Positions 1 to 12,581 are shown, counted from the stretch's first letter. The stretch: DNA of 64,000 nucleotides from Warburgia ugandensis (GCA_035236585.1 CP141132.1:53199880-53263879), one strand, 5' to 3'. The notes: generated from the sequence alone by a model not told the origin. Translations and numbers: made by a program.

Positions 1-982
1 CAAACTCGGGACTCCACAATTGTAAAAGATTTTGTGAAAAAGTGTTAGAAAAACCTGGGATGTCATAGTTATTATCTTATGATGCTTTTTACTTGATCAC
101 ATTGGAAATTGAATGATAGAACTTACACTTCAAATTGTTATTATTTCTTAGTTATACCACCCGAATTAAATAGTATGAAGTACCCCTCCTAGTATGTTAA
201 CATAGGCTACTATTCAACTAAACTACCATTTTAGGCATCGAGAATGAACCATACATTTAAAACTTATAGTGCTCCCCTCAGTTGAGTAATTTAGATAGAT
301 TAATTGAATTTGTAAAATTGGATTACTATATTTGTAATCTTTTCATGCTAAAGAAAATGAGTGGAGCAATACTGCTCCTAAGGGAATATAAACCTAAATG
401 GAAGTCATGTTACACTTGGCTAGAGTAGACTAGAAGCATCAGGCAATCTATATATCTCCCAAACTAATCAATAGGTGGTCTTAGTACACGCTTGATCACT
501 TTGATTAGAATGACTTATAACGTGTTTGTAGAAATGGGCATGAACAAAACTCAACAAGACATACATGCAAGTTTACTAGTGAATGCTTTAAGATGTATCT
601 ATTGATTGTTAAATGGTAGTAGTTGCTTACATAAAGCTAAATTATTTCAATCTTGTTTATCATCTTCCATGATACATGCATCATGTGCACTCCTCTTAAG
701 TTTCAATTGCTTATTTTATTTGTATTGTTAGTCCATATTTAGAGGTTTCCCTTCATTGATAAGTTTAATTGCATGCTATGTTAGGTTTAGGTTTCATTGC
801 TGAAAGTTTGTTGCATCTTCATAATAGTTTAGTTAGTTTCTATGTTTAGTTTTAGGAAAGTTTAGTTTTAGAAATATCCATACTTAGAAAGTTTTTACTT
901 TCATGCATGTTTTTCTTTTCATACATGGCCTTTTCTTTATCTCATTATTCTATTATCATTATGTTCTTGTTTGTAGTAAACA
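1..982. other. AT-rich sequence without a recognisable gene
   Basis: No reading frame here resembles a known protein. The stretch at about 820-900 (repeated GTTTAGTTTTAG and TTTTAGGAAAG words) resembles the reverse complement of the A-rich first part of the U repeats described below, so it may be a worn U fragment. It could also include upstream parts of the CACTA element that follows. No terminal repeat is visible. Confidence 0.4.
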
Positions 983-3900
983 TGGAACATGAATAATATT
1001 AAAATGAAGAATATGGGAAAAATGAAGAGCACAAACAAGAGGCCCACATGAGCACTATCAAAAGAGAAAGGGTAAAGGGCAAACAACAATGGAAAAGTTT
1101 ATTAAGAGAAAGTTGAAGGGAATTAAAGAAACTATCTAATACTATAGTAAGGTCTAAGAGATAGGCGAGAATATAGCATCTTATAGTAGTTTTCTCTTCT
1201 CCACAGTAAGAAGCATGGTTCCTATCACATTTTGGAGACTTGTGCCATCCTTGAAAAAAGATTCAATATGGGAAATGGTGAAGGTAGGTAAACATTAATA
1301 ACATGTATTATATAATTTATAACATACCTTATTTTCAAACATAGTAATTCGTTGTGTACTTTGTAGACTCCTTTGACGTCTTGAGTAGAAGAAGAATCAT
1401 GCTTTGTAGGGAGTTGGTGAGCAATGGAGAAAATGGAAGAACTACTTTGTTCATAATTACATAGCTCCATATATCAACGATCTGTCGAGGCTATACACAA
1501 TGCCTACCATTTATTCCAACGCCAACAACCAGGACGTGTGGAATGCATTTGTACATAATCACACATCCATTAAATTTGAGGTTTGTGCAGAAATGATGTT
1601 TCATGTAATTAATTACATGTAACTTCCAATTATTGCACTTGATTACGTACGTACAAATGTGTAGGCAAAGAGTGAAAGAGGAAGAAAGGTGCATGAAACT
1701 AATATGTAGTACCACTTATCCAAGTTAGGATATACTTGTTTAGAAGAGTGTGAAGTAAGCATCTGTGTTAATTTACTCCTTTCAAAGTAAGGCTACTATA
1801 GTTATATACATTTTGTTCTCTAGCTATAGTGTCTTGCTTAACAGCAAAAGAAAGATAAAACTATGGAACCCATTGATTGCTCCATCTTTTGCAAGATGGC
1901 GCATTCGGTGGGTTGTACTAGCCAAACGTTCTCAGATGAAACTACTGCACAAATCATTTCTACTTTGTAAGTGGTTGCACTTGTCTATCAATTTTATACA
2001 ATTAATTAGATGATATGATCTTGTCTTTAGAATTACATTTTGTAGGACATTTTTAGCCAAGAAAGCACATGTACAGGAACTTTAAGTAGCATTGCTGCCA
2101 ACGATGGCATCCTTTGTAGGGTTATTAGCAATAAGAAGGACCACCCTAGTTGAGTTAGGGGCATGGGGTGTGGTATTATTCCTTCTAAATTCTTTGGTAA
2201 AGGAATTCCTATATTTGAAGATCAAAAGGCCTACAATGAGTTGGTTAAGAAAATAGAAAAGGATATATTTAGCCAGTTGTGTGAAGGAGGTTTGTTGATA
2301 GTTTTTCAATCCCCTGCACATAATTCTTGCAATGCCCCAATACCTCCTTCAAATGCTAGTTACAATTCTCCAACAAAAGAAGTTCATGAAGGACAACCAG
2401 TGCCCTTAAAAAAGGAAATTCCAGCCAAGAAGGTATATATATAGACAAAACTTAAGAAATTTTCATTGTCCTTCCCTAATAATTCTCTATCTCACCCTAT
2501 CTATTGTATATCTAATTTGTAGGTAGGTCAATGCCTATTGGACCTGGATTCTTGTCAAAACATCATGGCAGTTGGTTCATGCTATAAGCCTGAATCAATC
2601 GTCTTGCACAGGATTAGTATGCTACCACATACTAAGCGAGTGTCCATTACTATGGCTTTGGATACTAATGCCTACCTACCACTACCTTTAGAAATGGAAA
2701 ACATGATGACCTTTAGGCAGGCGATGCATATCACATCGCTTGGCTAGAGGCACTAGTCATTCCCATGAGTTCACAATATGTATCGTATCATACTACCTCC
2801 GTCATCAATAATTTTTAGCTAGAGACCTCAAATTAATTGTTTATTAACTTTATATGGTTAATCAGTAACAACATGCTCCATCGAGGTGGCCCACAATTGC
2901 ACCATCACCTATTATTGCACTAATGGAATAGGTACTTGTATATGTGTTTGTTTTTTTCATTATAAATTAGGTCCTCTTCATTGATTAATATTATGTTGCT
3001 AAATTTTTTTACATCTTTTATAATAGCCATCTAAGAATTGTGTGAAAGTCCCACCTAACATGCCTTGATCCCTAAGGTTAATCTACAATCTCTTCAATGA
3101 AGATAGGGGAATAAACCCCATATGAATTAAGGAGGGAGTGCTTACCGATGACATTGTTGAAGTACCACTTATGGCCAAGGACCTATTATGAGTTTGCCCA
3201 TAGGATCAACTCTAACACCATCACATTGTCTCCTACATGGGCCATATGAACATTTTTTTCTTATAAAAATATTTGATGGTGCATGTTATATTTTCATGGT
3301 ATTGATAATAATTATTTCTTTTATGTAGTTTCTTGAATGATGCAACTTGCCTTTTTGAGGTTGAGGATATACTTCATCAATTCCTTAACCCTAACATCAT
3401 TTGTGGAGCATAAGAGCAATGGCCGATAGAGAGGTGTGTTGATGATATTTTACTTGGCTTCTTTTGGTGCTCTAAGAGATAAGGATTAATGATTGCCTAC
3501 AATAGTGAGTAAGTTTTAATTTTCTTATTTTCTTGAAAACTTATTCTATACATAGGGATTGTCAACTTTAATTACCAATTCACATGACTGATTGTCAACT
3601 TTAATTACAATTCTTATGATTGTCTATATAGTGCTCATTGTATGTTGCTCATTTTGGATGTGCACGGTGGGCAAGCTTACTTTTTTTATTCTTGTGGATT
3701 GCACATCCATCCCGCCCTAGCAGAAATTATAAATAAGTAAGTGTTTATTCTTTTTATGTATTATGTGCAATAAATACTTTTTTATTCATCTATAATGTAT
3801 TTGAAATTTAAATTTATAAAGCATGGTTAGCATGAGCTACTATGACTAAGATTGTACAACCACTGAAACTCACTTGGAAGAATATTAAGGTATAGAAAAC

Positions 3901-4288
3901 AATTAATTACTCTATTTTACCACTAATTAAACTTACAATATCACAAATGATATTTATGGATTCTTTTTGTTGTCCTTGTTGCATAGTGCCCTGGACAATA
4001 GTCTGATTGGGAGTCCGGGTACTATGTTTTGAGATACACATGAGGGCCCTACTATTTGATATTGTTGGTGTCTCCTATATAAGAAAGGTACGTCACTTTT
4101 TACATTTTATAATCTTATATTTTTTATAATTTTTTCTAGATCTAGTTAAAAGAATGTGACCTGAATTAATATATTATATTATAGATTGCTATGCTTCTGA
4201 GTGGGAAAATAAGAAGAGTTACCCCAAAGTAAACCTTGATCAAATATGAAGCAAATGGGTTGAGTTTCAATTAGAACACATGGAGTAA
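983..4288 (+). pseudogene. CACTA (En/Spm) transposase with Ulp1-like C-terminus, decayed
   Basis: This is a relic of the plant En/Spm-type protein that ends in a Ulp1-like (C48) cysteine-peptidase domain. Blocks appear in the family order on the plus strand. At about 1200-1280 is RSMVPITFWRLVPSLKKDSI; similar SMVPIT...W..VP...K..IW blocks open the plant transposase domain. At 2163-2280 is GCGIIPSKFFGK, like the family's G..VTPSKYFG. At 2523-2745 is a linker domain (AVGSCYK...VSITMALDTNAYLPLPLE). At 3330-4100 are Ulp1 pieces, including HCMLLILDVHGGQAYF and later ESGYYVLRYT. A C-terminal SKWVEFQLEHME block precedes a stop at 4286-4288. Introns are visible: GT at 2432 to AG at 2522, and an acceptor before FLNDATCLFE near 3330. 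The gene is dead: stops and frame changes interrupt it, and the ECGYY catalytic Cys is Ser. The start is approximate. Family assignment is by recall of motifs, not a search. Confidence 0.7.
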
Positions 4289-4368
4289 CTACAAGAAAGT
4301 AAAATACATAATAAAGTATTTTTTCATTCACTTGTGTGTGTTCTTTTAGTTGTCATTATTTTCTTTGA

Positions 4369-4389
4369 TATATATATATATATATATAT
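4369..4389. repeat. TA microsatellite
   Basis: About ten TA units lie just downstream of the CACTA coding relic. Short TA runs recur at 45533-45550 and 61049-61060 and have no clear role. Confidence 0.8.
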
Positions 4390-4816
4390 TAAGTGATGAA
4401 TGAGTGGAAACTTGGAGTTTGAGAGTAAATGAGTAAGTATGGATGAAGTGAATATGCAACTTCTAGATGAAGTGAATATGGAGGTTGGTTTTCATTATAT
4501 TCATCGAATTATATAATTTTTATTGGACAATGAATGAGGGTAACTTAGAGTGTGAAAGCAAGTGCGAATGCATATAGATTTACAAATGAAGTGAATGTGG
4601 ATGTTGTAGTAAATGCATGTGTTGTGGTTTTTTTTTTTTTTTATGAAGTATTTTCAAAGTAGACGTGGATGGATAATGATGAATTTGAATGTTTTGTGCC
4701 CAACGTATAAGTGAATGCATGTTTATTTTTCATGTGTATAAAGATTGTAAGAAAATTGTATTAGGTGTTATATTAAATGTATATAGGTGGCAGTGATTGC
4801 AATGTGAAAATTGAAA

Positions 4817-5020
4817 TAAGGACTTTTGAAGTTGTTTAGACTTAACCAACTTCAAAAGTCCCATACTTTTGTTGGCTAGGACTAAATGACTTCAAAAGTG
4901 CCCATAATTTTGAAGTCATTTATTTAAATGACTTTAAAAGTTATCAACTTTTGAAGTTGGCTCAATAGAAGTTGTTTTTAATTGACTTTTATCAGCACTT
5001 TTTACTAACTTTAAAAGCCT
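4817..5020. repeat. Clustered subterminal repeats, probable 3' end of the CACTA element
   Basis: The word ACTTTTGAAGT and its reverse complement ACTTCAAAAGT, with TTTAAAAG variants, occur about seven times in 200 bp. Examples are GACTTTTGAAGTT at 4821, AACTTCAAAAGTC at 4848, GACTTCAAAAGTG at 4888, GACTTTAAAAGTT at 4930 and the palindrome CAACTTTTGAAGTTG near 4945. Dense short repeats in both orientations next to the end are characteristic of CACTA elements, where they bind the accessory transposase protein. They lie about 530 bp past the coding relic, as expected for a 3' subterminal region. I could not find a clean TAGTG terminus; the end is probably near 5020-5030. Confidence 0.55.
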
Positions 5021-6480
5021 CCTGTGTGGTATTGGGAGTAAAATTGATTTACTTGGATTACTTAAAAGTTCATATTTTTGTTAAAATTTTGAGTACATAC
5101 AATGAATGAAATTCATATGTATGTGCTAGAATTTATGTGAAAACCATAATTGTGATCAACTTGATATAATGAGATCATTAATTATAGGTCAATCATTTAA
5201 AATTATCATGTGATATGTTTAGTTACTTTATTCATGAAGTTGTTTATGCTACTTGTTTATTTCAATTTCATGATATGTGCATGACAGTAAAATTGTGTCT
5301 ATACTACCTTTAACTTGCAGATGTTAGGAACATGTCCATTGAATCTCAATAATCATTGACTAGTAAACCATGAAATGCATATTGGAATTTCAAAGTTGAA
5401 CGTAATTATGAAAATCTCATGGCATTGTTTATTGTACTTTATAAAGTTTAATAAAATAGTTAAATTCATCGGATTGCACATTAGATAGTTCATAAGATTC
5501 ACTACAAGTGAGTTTATGAATCATCTCAATCCAATTTTTCCTAGTAAATTAAATGGTTCAAGTAATTTTATCTACATGAGTGTTCTATATCAGATAAATT
5601 GCCAATTATTCATTCTTAAATCGCATCTACACTAATTTAGTGGTAAAAAGAATACCATTTTGTGCATGGTATTATTTTAGTGCATAAATGTTTGGTAGAT
5701 GATTATGGACCTCATTATGTGTGTGCGATGATTTGACTCATAGAATGATGATTAAATGGTTATAGATGTATGTTATTAATCAATTCTCCCCCCTCCTTCC
5801 ATCTACCTTTAAATTATGTATTTCACTTGAGCATTTTCTTGTGATAATTGGTTTCTCAAGTTTCTTTTATTCAAAAGGGATATAATTTTAATTTTTCTTT
5901 TAGATTGGAGATTGTTTAAGAGATTAAAAGAAGATTTTCATCATGGATGTAGATCTAGTAAATCAATGTGAGTTGAAAAATGATCATGCATGAAGAATCA
6001 TTGAAAAAAAGGGAGTCAAAGATTGACTCAAATGCATCATTGATAATTTTATGATTATCCTAAAAGATTTATGAATGAATCATATAAAGAGGTCATATGA
6101 TTCATAGATAAATCTTTACGGTTTATAATGACCATTCATTAATTTTTTGTGTTATGAATGGTTCAATCTCCAGATATATGGATAGTCAATTATTCTTTAA
6201 ATTGATGGATAACTCTACTTCAAGAATATTAAGTATTAAGTGAGAATGAGGTTTAGGAAGAAGTTTCATATCTTATAACCTTTCATTGTAATTAAAAATC
6301 TATCTGGTAATGACATGGGAATAGCATACCCATAGGACACATTTCAATCACAATATTGGATGGGGTTCCAAATTAACAATGTGTCACACTTAGCCTAATG
6401 TGATTGTGGTTCAATGTATGGAATATGGTCACATTCCATGACAGAAGCCATGGTTGTTGTTTGAGTTTAAAATCTTGTAA
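5021..6480. other. AT-rich stretch, nothing recognised
   Basis: No coding similarity, terminal repeats or RNA gene is visible. The stretch could be decayed transposon or true intergenic DNA. Confidence 0.4.
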
Positions 6481-6969
6481 CTGCATAGTTGATCAGTGTA
6501 GTATACTTATTGGGTTGATTCCATAGAGAGGATATAGTGTATGCATGAATCATAACGTCTAAAACATTTTCTAAACTTAGAGATGAACAAAGTAAGAACA
6601 ACTTTGATTGAAATCAACCCTTGAATAATTTGAGGAAAATACTAAAAAATTAGAACTTCCCTATATTGGATTGATGATAGATGCCTAAGAGCTTCTCGAT
6701 GTGTCGCAAACCAAGCCTAACACACTAGGATTTAATCCTCATCAAATCCAAGAGTTTTCTCTTCCTTCTTGATGTGTCACTCATTAAGAATAAAGGATAT
6801 TCCAAGATAAACATACTAGAAAAACCTCTAAGAAGAACACACCTTGCACCTTGTGAAAAAAAATAGACGTCCACTCTTTTCTCCCTCACCTTGTAAATAC
6901 GTCTATGTATCTCTCAATGAAGTGCAACTATGCAACTACAAAGAAATGCCTTTTTGATTCCTAAATGTG

Positions 6970-6970
<1 letters not shown>

Positions 6971-7045
<75 letters not shown>

Positions 7046-7046
7046 G
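6971..7046. repeat. (CT)38 microsatellite
   Basis: An uninterrupted CT run of about 76 bp inside block b of R1. The matching place in R2 (near 55410, opposite strand) has only a short GA run, so the tract expanded in R1. Apparent open frames through it are artefacts. Confidence 0.97.
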
Positions 7047-8525
7047 CTTAAGCAACTTTCACCTTTCATGCACTCTCATTGGTCCATATAGGAATATCTA
7101 CCTTCAATGCCTCTTTTAATCTTAAAATCTCACTCAGAATCTCATATGAGATGTCAAGTTCAACCCCCCTTTTCTCTCTTTCGTCTCTCTCTCCCTCTCT
7201 CCCTCTATCCAATTTATCCTAAATATCTTCAATATAGCAAATTCTTTCCCATGGAAAAGCCTAACATGTTACTGATTTAGAAAAATTGTTTAATTCTACA
7301 ATGTTAAAATAATTGAAATAAAATGTCCAAAATTGGCCTAAAATTATGGAGAAAAAAACATATATAAACTACAACATAACATGTCCTAAAGTAATATGAA
7401 AATCTAGTGTAAACTATCACGAATGAATGTTGAGTGTCCATTTTTGCATGAAAACTTCAACTTTTACATCGTTTAAGTGTATTTTTCATTCATTTTCATA
7501 TTTATAGGATAGATTTGCACTAAATTGCTTATGTATCATCTAAGCTTAATTTGATGTATTTTTAGGGTCAAATAAACATTCAAAGGTAAGTAAGCATCTA
7601 TTTTTTATTTTTTTTTAGGTTGTTGATCAGAGGATGATAGGAGAATGAAGGGTTAGATTGAGCCACTCAACTTTCTAGATCATTTGTCAAGATTAAATGA
7701 AAATAGATGGCCTAGAATAAGCCATATGAATTTGGATAGACTAGAGAAAGTCAAGGAGGTAGTGGCCGATGCTCTAACAATGTTCAAGTGTAGAGGAGGT
7801 GTCCATATTATCTTTAGAACAATCATAATCTCATGCATGCAACCACCTATTATTATCACATGCAAAGGTGGCAAGATTATCCACCCACGCTACACCACCC
7901 TACAAAGCTCTAACTTGAAGCCATGTAAGCCTAAGAAGTGTGACAAATTTTTACACTTTTTAATTTAAAAAGCATGCATGAGGGGCCTACAACTTCAGGA
8001 AATGTGTTGCTACTAGAGAGAACCGTGTCCTCACTTGGAGAAAATATGTTTACATGAGAAAAATTGGAGATTCCAAGGAGAGAAAATAAGGGAAAAAATG
8101 TCCAAGTTTGGAGGAGAATAAATAGGAAATCTAAAATGGAAAATTAATAGGTTTTGAGATGAATCAATGTTTAAGATTTATACACACTTACAGGTCTCCT
8201 AATCTATCAAATTTGGATGTTTACTATATGGAAGACGATTGGCTAAAAATAAGGAATTCTAGGGGGATGAACCTTGACAAACTAGAGAGATTTTGAAGAA
8301 AGAAATAAGGAAAGCTACCTAGGTGGACCAATGGGAGTATGGCACAAATGAGGAAATTGCATTAGCTAAGAGAGTGAGTGAGATATTTTCTTAAAGGTGG
8401 GGATGTTTCTTACTTAGAGATTTCACCTAATAGGAAATGAGAAAAATGTGTTTCTATTTTCCAAAGGAGTGCAAGGGCTAGAACATGTCTTTTTTTTTTT
8501 TTTCTAGGAATGACATCTGTCTAAT

Positions 8526-8628
<103 letters not shown>

Positions 8629-8772
8629 CAAGGAGGAGCTTTCTAAAGGGCATAAGTTGATTCACTTTATGGAAGTAAGAGAGGGCTGTTGCCAATACGA
8701 GGATGCCTTGTGAAGAGAGGAGACCAAAGAAAGATGTCATATATCATCATCATCATCAAGACCTTATCGTAA

Positions 8773-11738
8773 TTAGGGGTTAGTCACATGAATCTTGTTC
8801 CTCCATTCCTCTCAATTATGTACAATGGCTTCATTTAGTCCCAAAGTTATAAATCCTTCTTCACTACTTCTATCCACGTTATTTTGGGCTTTCCCCTTGC
8901 CCTTTTAGAACCGTCTACTTGCATTACCTCACTTCTTTTAATTGGTGCTATTTTTGGTCTCCTTTGGACATGTCCAAACCATCTAAGTCTAATCTCCCTC
9001 ATTTTGTTACCTATTGGTGTTACCCCTAAATGTTTTCATTCCTAATTCTATCCTTTCTTGTCTTACCACTCATCCATCTCAACATCCTCATTATTACGAA
9101 GCTCATCCTATAAGCATGATATTCCTTAACTGCCCAACACTCTGATCCATAGAGCATGGCTGGTCTTATGGCCAACCTATAGAATTTTTCTTTTAGTTTG
9201 AGTGGCACCCGCCAATCACACAAAACTCTAGATTCACATCTCCATTTGTTCCAACCCACTTGGATTCTTTGGGTAACCTCCCTTTCAATCTCTCCACTCT
9301 TATGAATCATTGATCCTAAGTACCAAAAGTGGTCTCTTGCGATGACTTCTTAGTTATCAATCTTGACTGGTGTTCCACTCCTACTCCTCTCCTTGCTAAA
9401 ATTGTATTCCATATATAATATCTTAGTTTAGCTGATTTAAAATCCTTTAGATTCTAATGCTTCTCTCCATAACTCTAGCTTTATGTTTATACCCTCCCTT
9501 GTCCCATCGAGTAAGACTATATCATCTGCAAATAACATGCACTAGGGAATATCCTTGTGCAAATGTTTTGTTAACTCATACATAACCAATATGAAAAGGT
9601 GTGGGCTCAATGCCGATCCTTGGTGCAATCCTGCAGTGATAGAAAATCATGGGTCTCACCTCTAGTGGTCTTGATATTTGTTATCGATCCCTCATACATA
9701 TCTTTAATTATGTCTATATACCCCCGTGAAATGCCTTTCTTGCCCAACACCCTCCATATTAACTCTCTAGGGACTCATCATAAGCTTTCTCTAAGTTGAT
9801 AAAGACCACATGGAGGTCTTTCCTCCTTTCCCTATATTTCTCTACCAATTGTCTTAGTAAGAAAATAGCTTCCATGGTTGACATCCTAGGCATGAAACCA
9901 AAGTGATTCTCCATTACACTTGTCTCATGCCATAGCCTCTTCTCAATCACTCTTTCAAAAAGTTTCATAGTATGGCTCATAAGTTTGATCCCTTGATAAT
10001 TAGTCCAGCTTTGTATGTCACCTTTATTCTTATAAATTGGTACATATACTCATCAGGCATTTTCTTTTATTTTATAATCTTATTAAAAAACTTGGTCAAC
10101 CAAACTACCCTAGTATTTCCCATATGCTTCCAAACCTTTATTGGTATACCATCAAGACCCATGGTTTTTCCTGATTTCATATTTTTCAAGGCCTCTTTCA
10201 CTTAAGGTATTCTAATCCTACTTTCATATCTATAATATCGAATGGTATTTAGATTTATAGTATTTTCAATCCCTGTATTCTCAGAGCCATTGTCATTTAA
10301 CAATTTTTGAATGTATATTTTGCACCTTTGTTTGATCTCATCATCTTTGACTAATACCCTTTGATCATCACTTCTAATGCACCTAGCATGATCTAAGTCC
10401 TTACCCTTCTATTCTCTTACTTTTGCAAGTTTAAACACATCTTTCTTAGCTTCTCTTGTTCCTAGTCTATTATAGAGATTATCATATGCCTTAAGTTTAA
10501 CCTCACTTACTATTCTTTTAGCAACCTTTTTAGCATTCTTATATTGTTCATAGCTTTTATTATTTCTGGTCTTCTATCATGCTTTAAAACACATGTTTTT
10601 CTTTAATAACTTTTTGCACTATTTTACTCTACCACCATGTTTCCTTTACTAATTGCTATTTACCTTTAGATACTCCTAAGACATCTTTTGTCACTTTCTT
10701 AATAGACTTAGCAATATTAATCCGCATGGTGTTTACTTTTGTTTCATAGTTTAAGTTTCCTTCTACCATCAACTTATTTGTGAATGAGGTTGTTATCTCT
10801 CCTTTTAAGTTTCACCACTTAGGTTTTGGATACCTATTAAGTTCATTTCCTTTCTTCCATTTTTTGATATGGATATCTATAACCATTAACCTATGTTGTG
10901 AGGTTAAACTCTCACCAGGTATCACCTCACAATCCTTACACATTGATTGTTTAGTATTCCTAAGTAACAAAAAGTCTATTTGGCTTTTATGAAGTCCACT
11001 TTTAAAGGTTATTAAGTGTTCCTCCATTTCATTTCGTTCACCTATACCATACCCTCCATGTATTCTATCACATCCTTCATTTTCTTTTCCTACATGGCCA
11101 TTTAAGTCTGCTCTTATAAATATCCCCTTATTGCTGGAAATTTCTTGAATGACTCACTCCATATCTTCCCAAAACTGTCTCTTGATTATATCTTCTAACC
11201 CTACTTATGGTTCGTATACACTTATAACATTTATGATAAGCTCTTTTAGAACAAGTTTTATTATTAAAATTCTATCACTAATTCTTTTAACATCCACAAC
11301 TTTATCCTTTAATTCTTTATCTACTATTATTCCTACACCATTTATGTTATTATCCTTTCCTACATACCATAATTGATACCGATTAATTTCTCTAACTTTA
11401 GACCCTTTCCACTTGGTTTCTTGGATACAAGTGATGTTGACTCTCCTACATTTCATCGTGTCTACTAACTCCAAACTCTTAACTATCAATGTCCCTATAT
11501 TCTATGTGGCTATATGAATCTTATGCTTTGGAGATATCCTATTTACCAGCACCCTTCTCGACCTCCATAGCATGAACCATTGTCCATTTTTCACTTCACT
11601 TGGGTTCTGATGTAACGTGTTGCTTTTGAGGGCATACCCTAGTAACCCTTGCCTATGTTTTACCACACTCGAGATCCGATGTAGCATGTCGCTTATGGGG
11701 AACACCCTAACTTGAGGGAATGTCAGTTTTTGATTCAT
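8773..11738 (-). pseudogene. LINE1 ORF: endonuclease-reverse transcriptase, broken
   Basis: The original protein, about 990 residues, nicked target DNA and copied its own RNA at the nick. Translation begins MNQKLTFPQ at 11738, the first Met ahead of the repeat region. After two 23-residue repeats comes an apurinic-like endonuclease: the KIHIAT block, where TWN is expected, then CIQETKWKG with the catalytic Glu and GVGIIVDKEL. RT blocks follow near 9980-9760, including MKLFERVIEKRL, HFGFMPRMSTMEAIFLLRQL and LHVVFINLEKAYD. The C-terminal part is near 9310-9030 ([26 protein letters not shown]). The stop is at 8773-8775 after NKIHVTNP. Recognisable blocks from 11738 to about 9760 share one frame and are broken mainly by stops (for example the Trp of TWN is TAG); the frame changes further downstream. 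Confidence 0.85.
11590..11735 (-). repeat. 69-bp coding repeat, two units (LINE1 N-terminus)
   Basis: Matching points (GTGTTGCTT at 11617 and ATGTCGCTT at 11686) are 69 bp apart, exactly 23 codons. The peptides share S-[DN]-x-LH-x3-S-x-VK-x2-Q. LINE2 has three units in the same place. Confidence 0.75.
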
Positions 11739-11747
11739 GTCATATTA

Positions 11748-12034
11748 GGGTTGCCATACTTTTAAGAAGATGGAGATGATTTTAATTTCTTTCTTACAAA
11801 CTAATATACAAATGCATATTCATTTGCAAGTGGGAAAGAAATAACAAAATCATCTTCAAATCCTCCCTTGTCAGCTGGCACCTGATGCAAGGGTTGCCAT
11901 GCTTTTAAGAAGATAGAGATGATTTTCATTTCTTCGTTACAAACTAATATACAAACGCATAGTCATTTGCAAGAAGGAAAGAAATAACAAAATCATCTTT
12001 AACTTCTCCCTTGTTGGCTGGCACCTAATGCAAG
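11748..12034 (-). repeat. LINE1 5' monomers, two hairpin units of about 143 bp
   Basis: Two tandem units start at 11748 and 11891 with GGGTTGCCAT. Each contains nested inverted arms: GATGATTTT with AAATCATC, ATTTCTTTC with GAAAGAAAT, and ACAAATG with CATTTG. Each unit could fold into an imperfect hairpin of about 85 bp. They lie upstream of the ORF start, in the LINE 5' region. Confidence 0.8.
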
Positions 12035-12085
12035 ACCCTCCTCCTTTTTCATTCGGGCTTGGGATTGGCATTGGTGGAGTTATGT

Positions 12086-12132
12086 CATGTGTGTGTGCGC
12101 ACACACGCACATACATGTATGTATGTATATAC
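12086..12132. other. 47-bp alternating purine-pyrimidine tract with palindrome
   Basis: Strictly alternating purine and pyrimidine from CATGTGTG to TATATAC, including the perfect 16-bp palindrome GTGTGTGCGCACACAC at 12091-12106. Such tracts can adopt Z-DNA or a cruciform. It overlaps the right target duplication of LINE1. Confidence 0.85.
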
Positions 12133-12581
12133 TTTTAACTTTGGAATAAAGGAAGTTTCCTTAAGGGGAAGGGAGGCTATGGCATCTCTTTAGAAGGAGA
12201 TCTTTAAATATCTTTTAAATGAGATTTGAAAGTGAGTAAAACATGTTATATTTGGAGGGCTTGTATGTACATGTAGTAGGGGAGAATGCGTATTTGTAAA
12301 GATCTCTCTCTTGTTTGGTTTTAGAGGAGACTTGATAAGTTGCTTGGGGACATCTCTTAAGGTTGTTTGAGAAGTCTTTAGGAGGAGAGTGCTTAAAAGA
12401 TTTGTAGTTTTTTTAGGGAGGCATGATAGTTTTGAGAAGGTATTAGGCATTTTCTCTTATTTTTCTTTCGAGATTTCATGATTTTCTTTGAGTTTCATCT
12501 CCTATCTCTAGGTGAGTAACACATAAAAAATGAAAGACATATCTTGGCTTGGACTTGATGTAGATCCTAGAAGGTTTGATG
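12133..12581. other. Right part of R1, no gene
   Basis: Continuation of the R1 repeat after the LINE1 insertion; phrases such as AAACATGTTATATTTGGAGG resemble 55050-55090 in R2. No coding signal was found. Confidence 0.4.

Larger units (their letters stand above)
8745..12081 (-). mobile_element. LINE1: RTE-clade LINE, near full length
   Basis: The element lies on the minus strand. Its 3' end is on the left, in a (CATCATCAT)n tail read on the plus strand that follows a very short 3' untranslated region. Its 5' end is on the right, after ...GGCATTGGTGGAG. It inserted into R1. The flanks carry a worn duplication, ATGTCATATAT (8734-8744) and ATGTCATGTGT (12082-12092), with two A/G differences. 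Parts from 5' to 3' are two hairpin monomers, an ORF with an N-terminal repeat, an endonuclease and a reverse transcriptase. Many sites that are CpG in LINE2 are TpG or CpA here, so this is the older copy. Confidence 0.9.

Noticed and set aside
4286-4298. GTAACTACAAGAAAG as a CACTA terminal repeat
   Set aside because: A 3' terminus should read as the reverse complement (CTTGTAGTG), and this site directly abuts the stop codon, so the match to CACTACAAGAAA is probably chance.
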